Below are positions 5,571 to 5,687 of a stretch of 5,687 bases of DNA, one piece after another (position 1 is the stretch's first letter; each line of letters begins with the position of its first letter). This DNA is from Bacillota bacterium (GTDB taxonomy: Bacteria > Bacillota > Sulfobacillia > Thermaerobacterales > Thermaerobacteraceae): positions 1 to 5,687 of the forward strand of contig QGUQ01000132.1 in assembly GCA_003242195.1 (NCBI GenBank). Direction: 5' to 3'. Under the pieces are notes generated by a model. That model saw only the letters and a program-made list of their open reading frames with translations, was not told the DNA's origin and did not search any database. A program made the position numbers and the translations under genes.

Positions 5571-5687
5571 TCACCACCCGCCGGGTCGTCCGTGTCACGT
5601 TCCGGTGGGTGCCCCCAGCGGAAATACGTCGTCAAGCCACCGGTGCCCCGACGTGCGCCAGATCGCGGAGCACCTGAACCCAGGGTC
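5571..5687 (-). other. Window end without a firm gene; possible 3' end of an upstream CDS
   Basis: No tRNA or complete reading frame is visible. One minus-strand frame reads WVQVLRDLAHVGAPVA and then TGA at 5634-5632, with GC-rich third positions, so it could be the C terminus of a gene beginning outside the window. A second frame stays open to TGA at 5597-5595 and looks less protein-like. An inverted repeat CCGGTGG (5602-5608)/CCACCGG (5637-5643) has a 28-nt loop and no T-tract. None of this identifies a product. Confidence 0.2.

Noticed and set aside
1..5687. CRISPR array, insertion sequence, toxin-antitoxin or defence genes
   Set aside because: There are no spaced direct repeats, transposase motifs or small toxin-like genes; every substantial real frame is a housekeeping gene.

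Overview
The window is GC-rich DNA (roughly two thirds G+C by eye) carrying a conserved protein quality-control cluster. All supported genes lie on the minus strand. In transcription order, from high to low coordinate, they are tRNA-Leu(UAG), tRNA-Gly(GCC), tig (trigger factor), clpP, clpX and the first two thirds of lonB. A membrane-anchored, Bacillus-type LonB next to clpX, sigma-A-like promoters and tRNA genes without encoded CCA point to a high-GC Firmicute, for example a Thermaerobacter-, Symbiobacterium- or Limnochordia-like lineage. The genus is an inference and is not settled by this sequence.

Layout: 5571-5687 holds no certain gene, at most the last 17 codons of an upstream one. A strong promoter at 5542-5570 drives the two tRNA genes (5509-5428 and 5349-5278), which end at an intrinsic terminator (5262-5224). 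A good promoter at 5148-5177 then starts tig (4922-3465), after a leader of about 220 nt that contains an inverted repeat. The tig-clpP gap has a GC-rich hairpin and a TATAAT box, so clpP-clpX (3249-2650 and 2625-1366, 24 nt apart) can be transcribed on their own. clpX is followed by two hairpins, the second a convincing terminator (1295-1245). lonB (start at 1113) follows after a gap of 252 nt and is cut by the window edge.

Function: trigger factor meets nascent chains at the ribosome exit tunnel, ClpX unfolds proteins that cannot be kept and feeds them to the ClpP peptidase, and LonB is a second, membrane-attached AAA+ protease (forespore-associated in Bacillus). Catalytic and ATP-binding residues are intact wherever the sequence covers them.

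The first 20 bases look like leftover Nextera/Tn5 mosaic-end adapter rather than genome, and LonB similarity stops exactly there. I found no undescribed system. The points worth a second look are the adapter remnant, the inverted repeat at the tig promoter and leader, the tig start codon, the low-complexity tail of trigger factor, and how lonB is transcribed.
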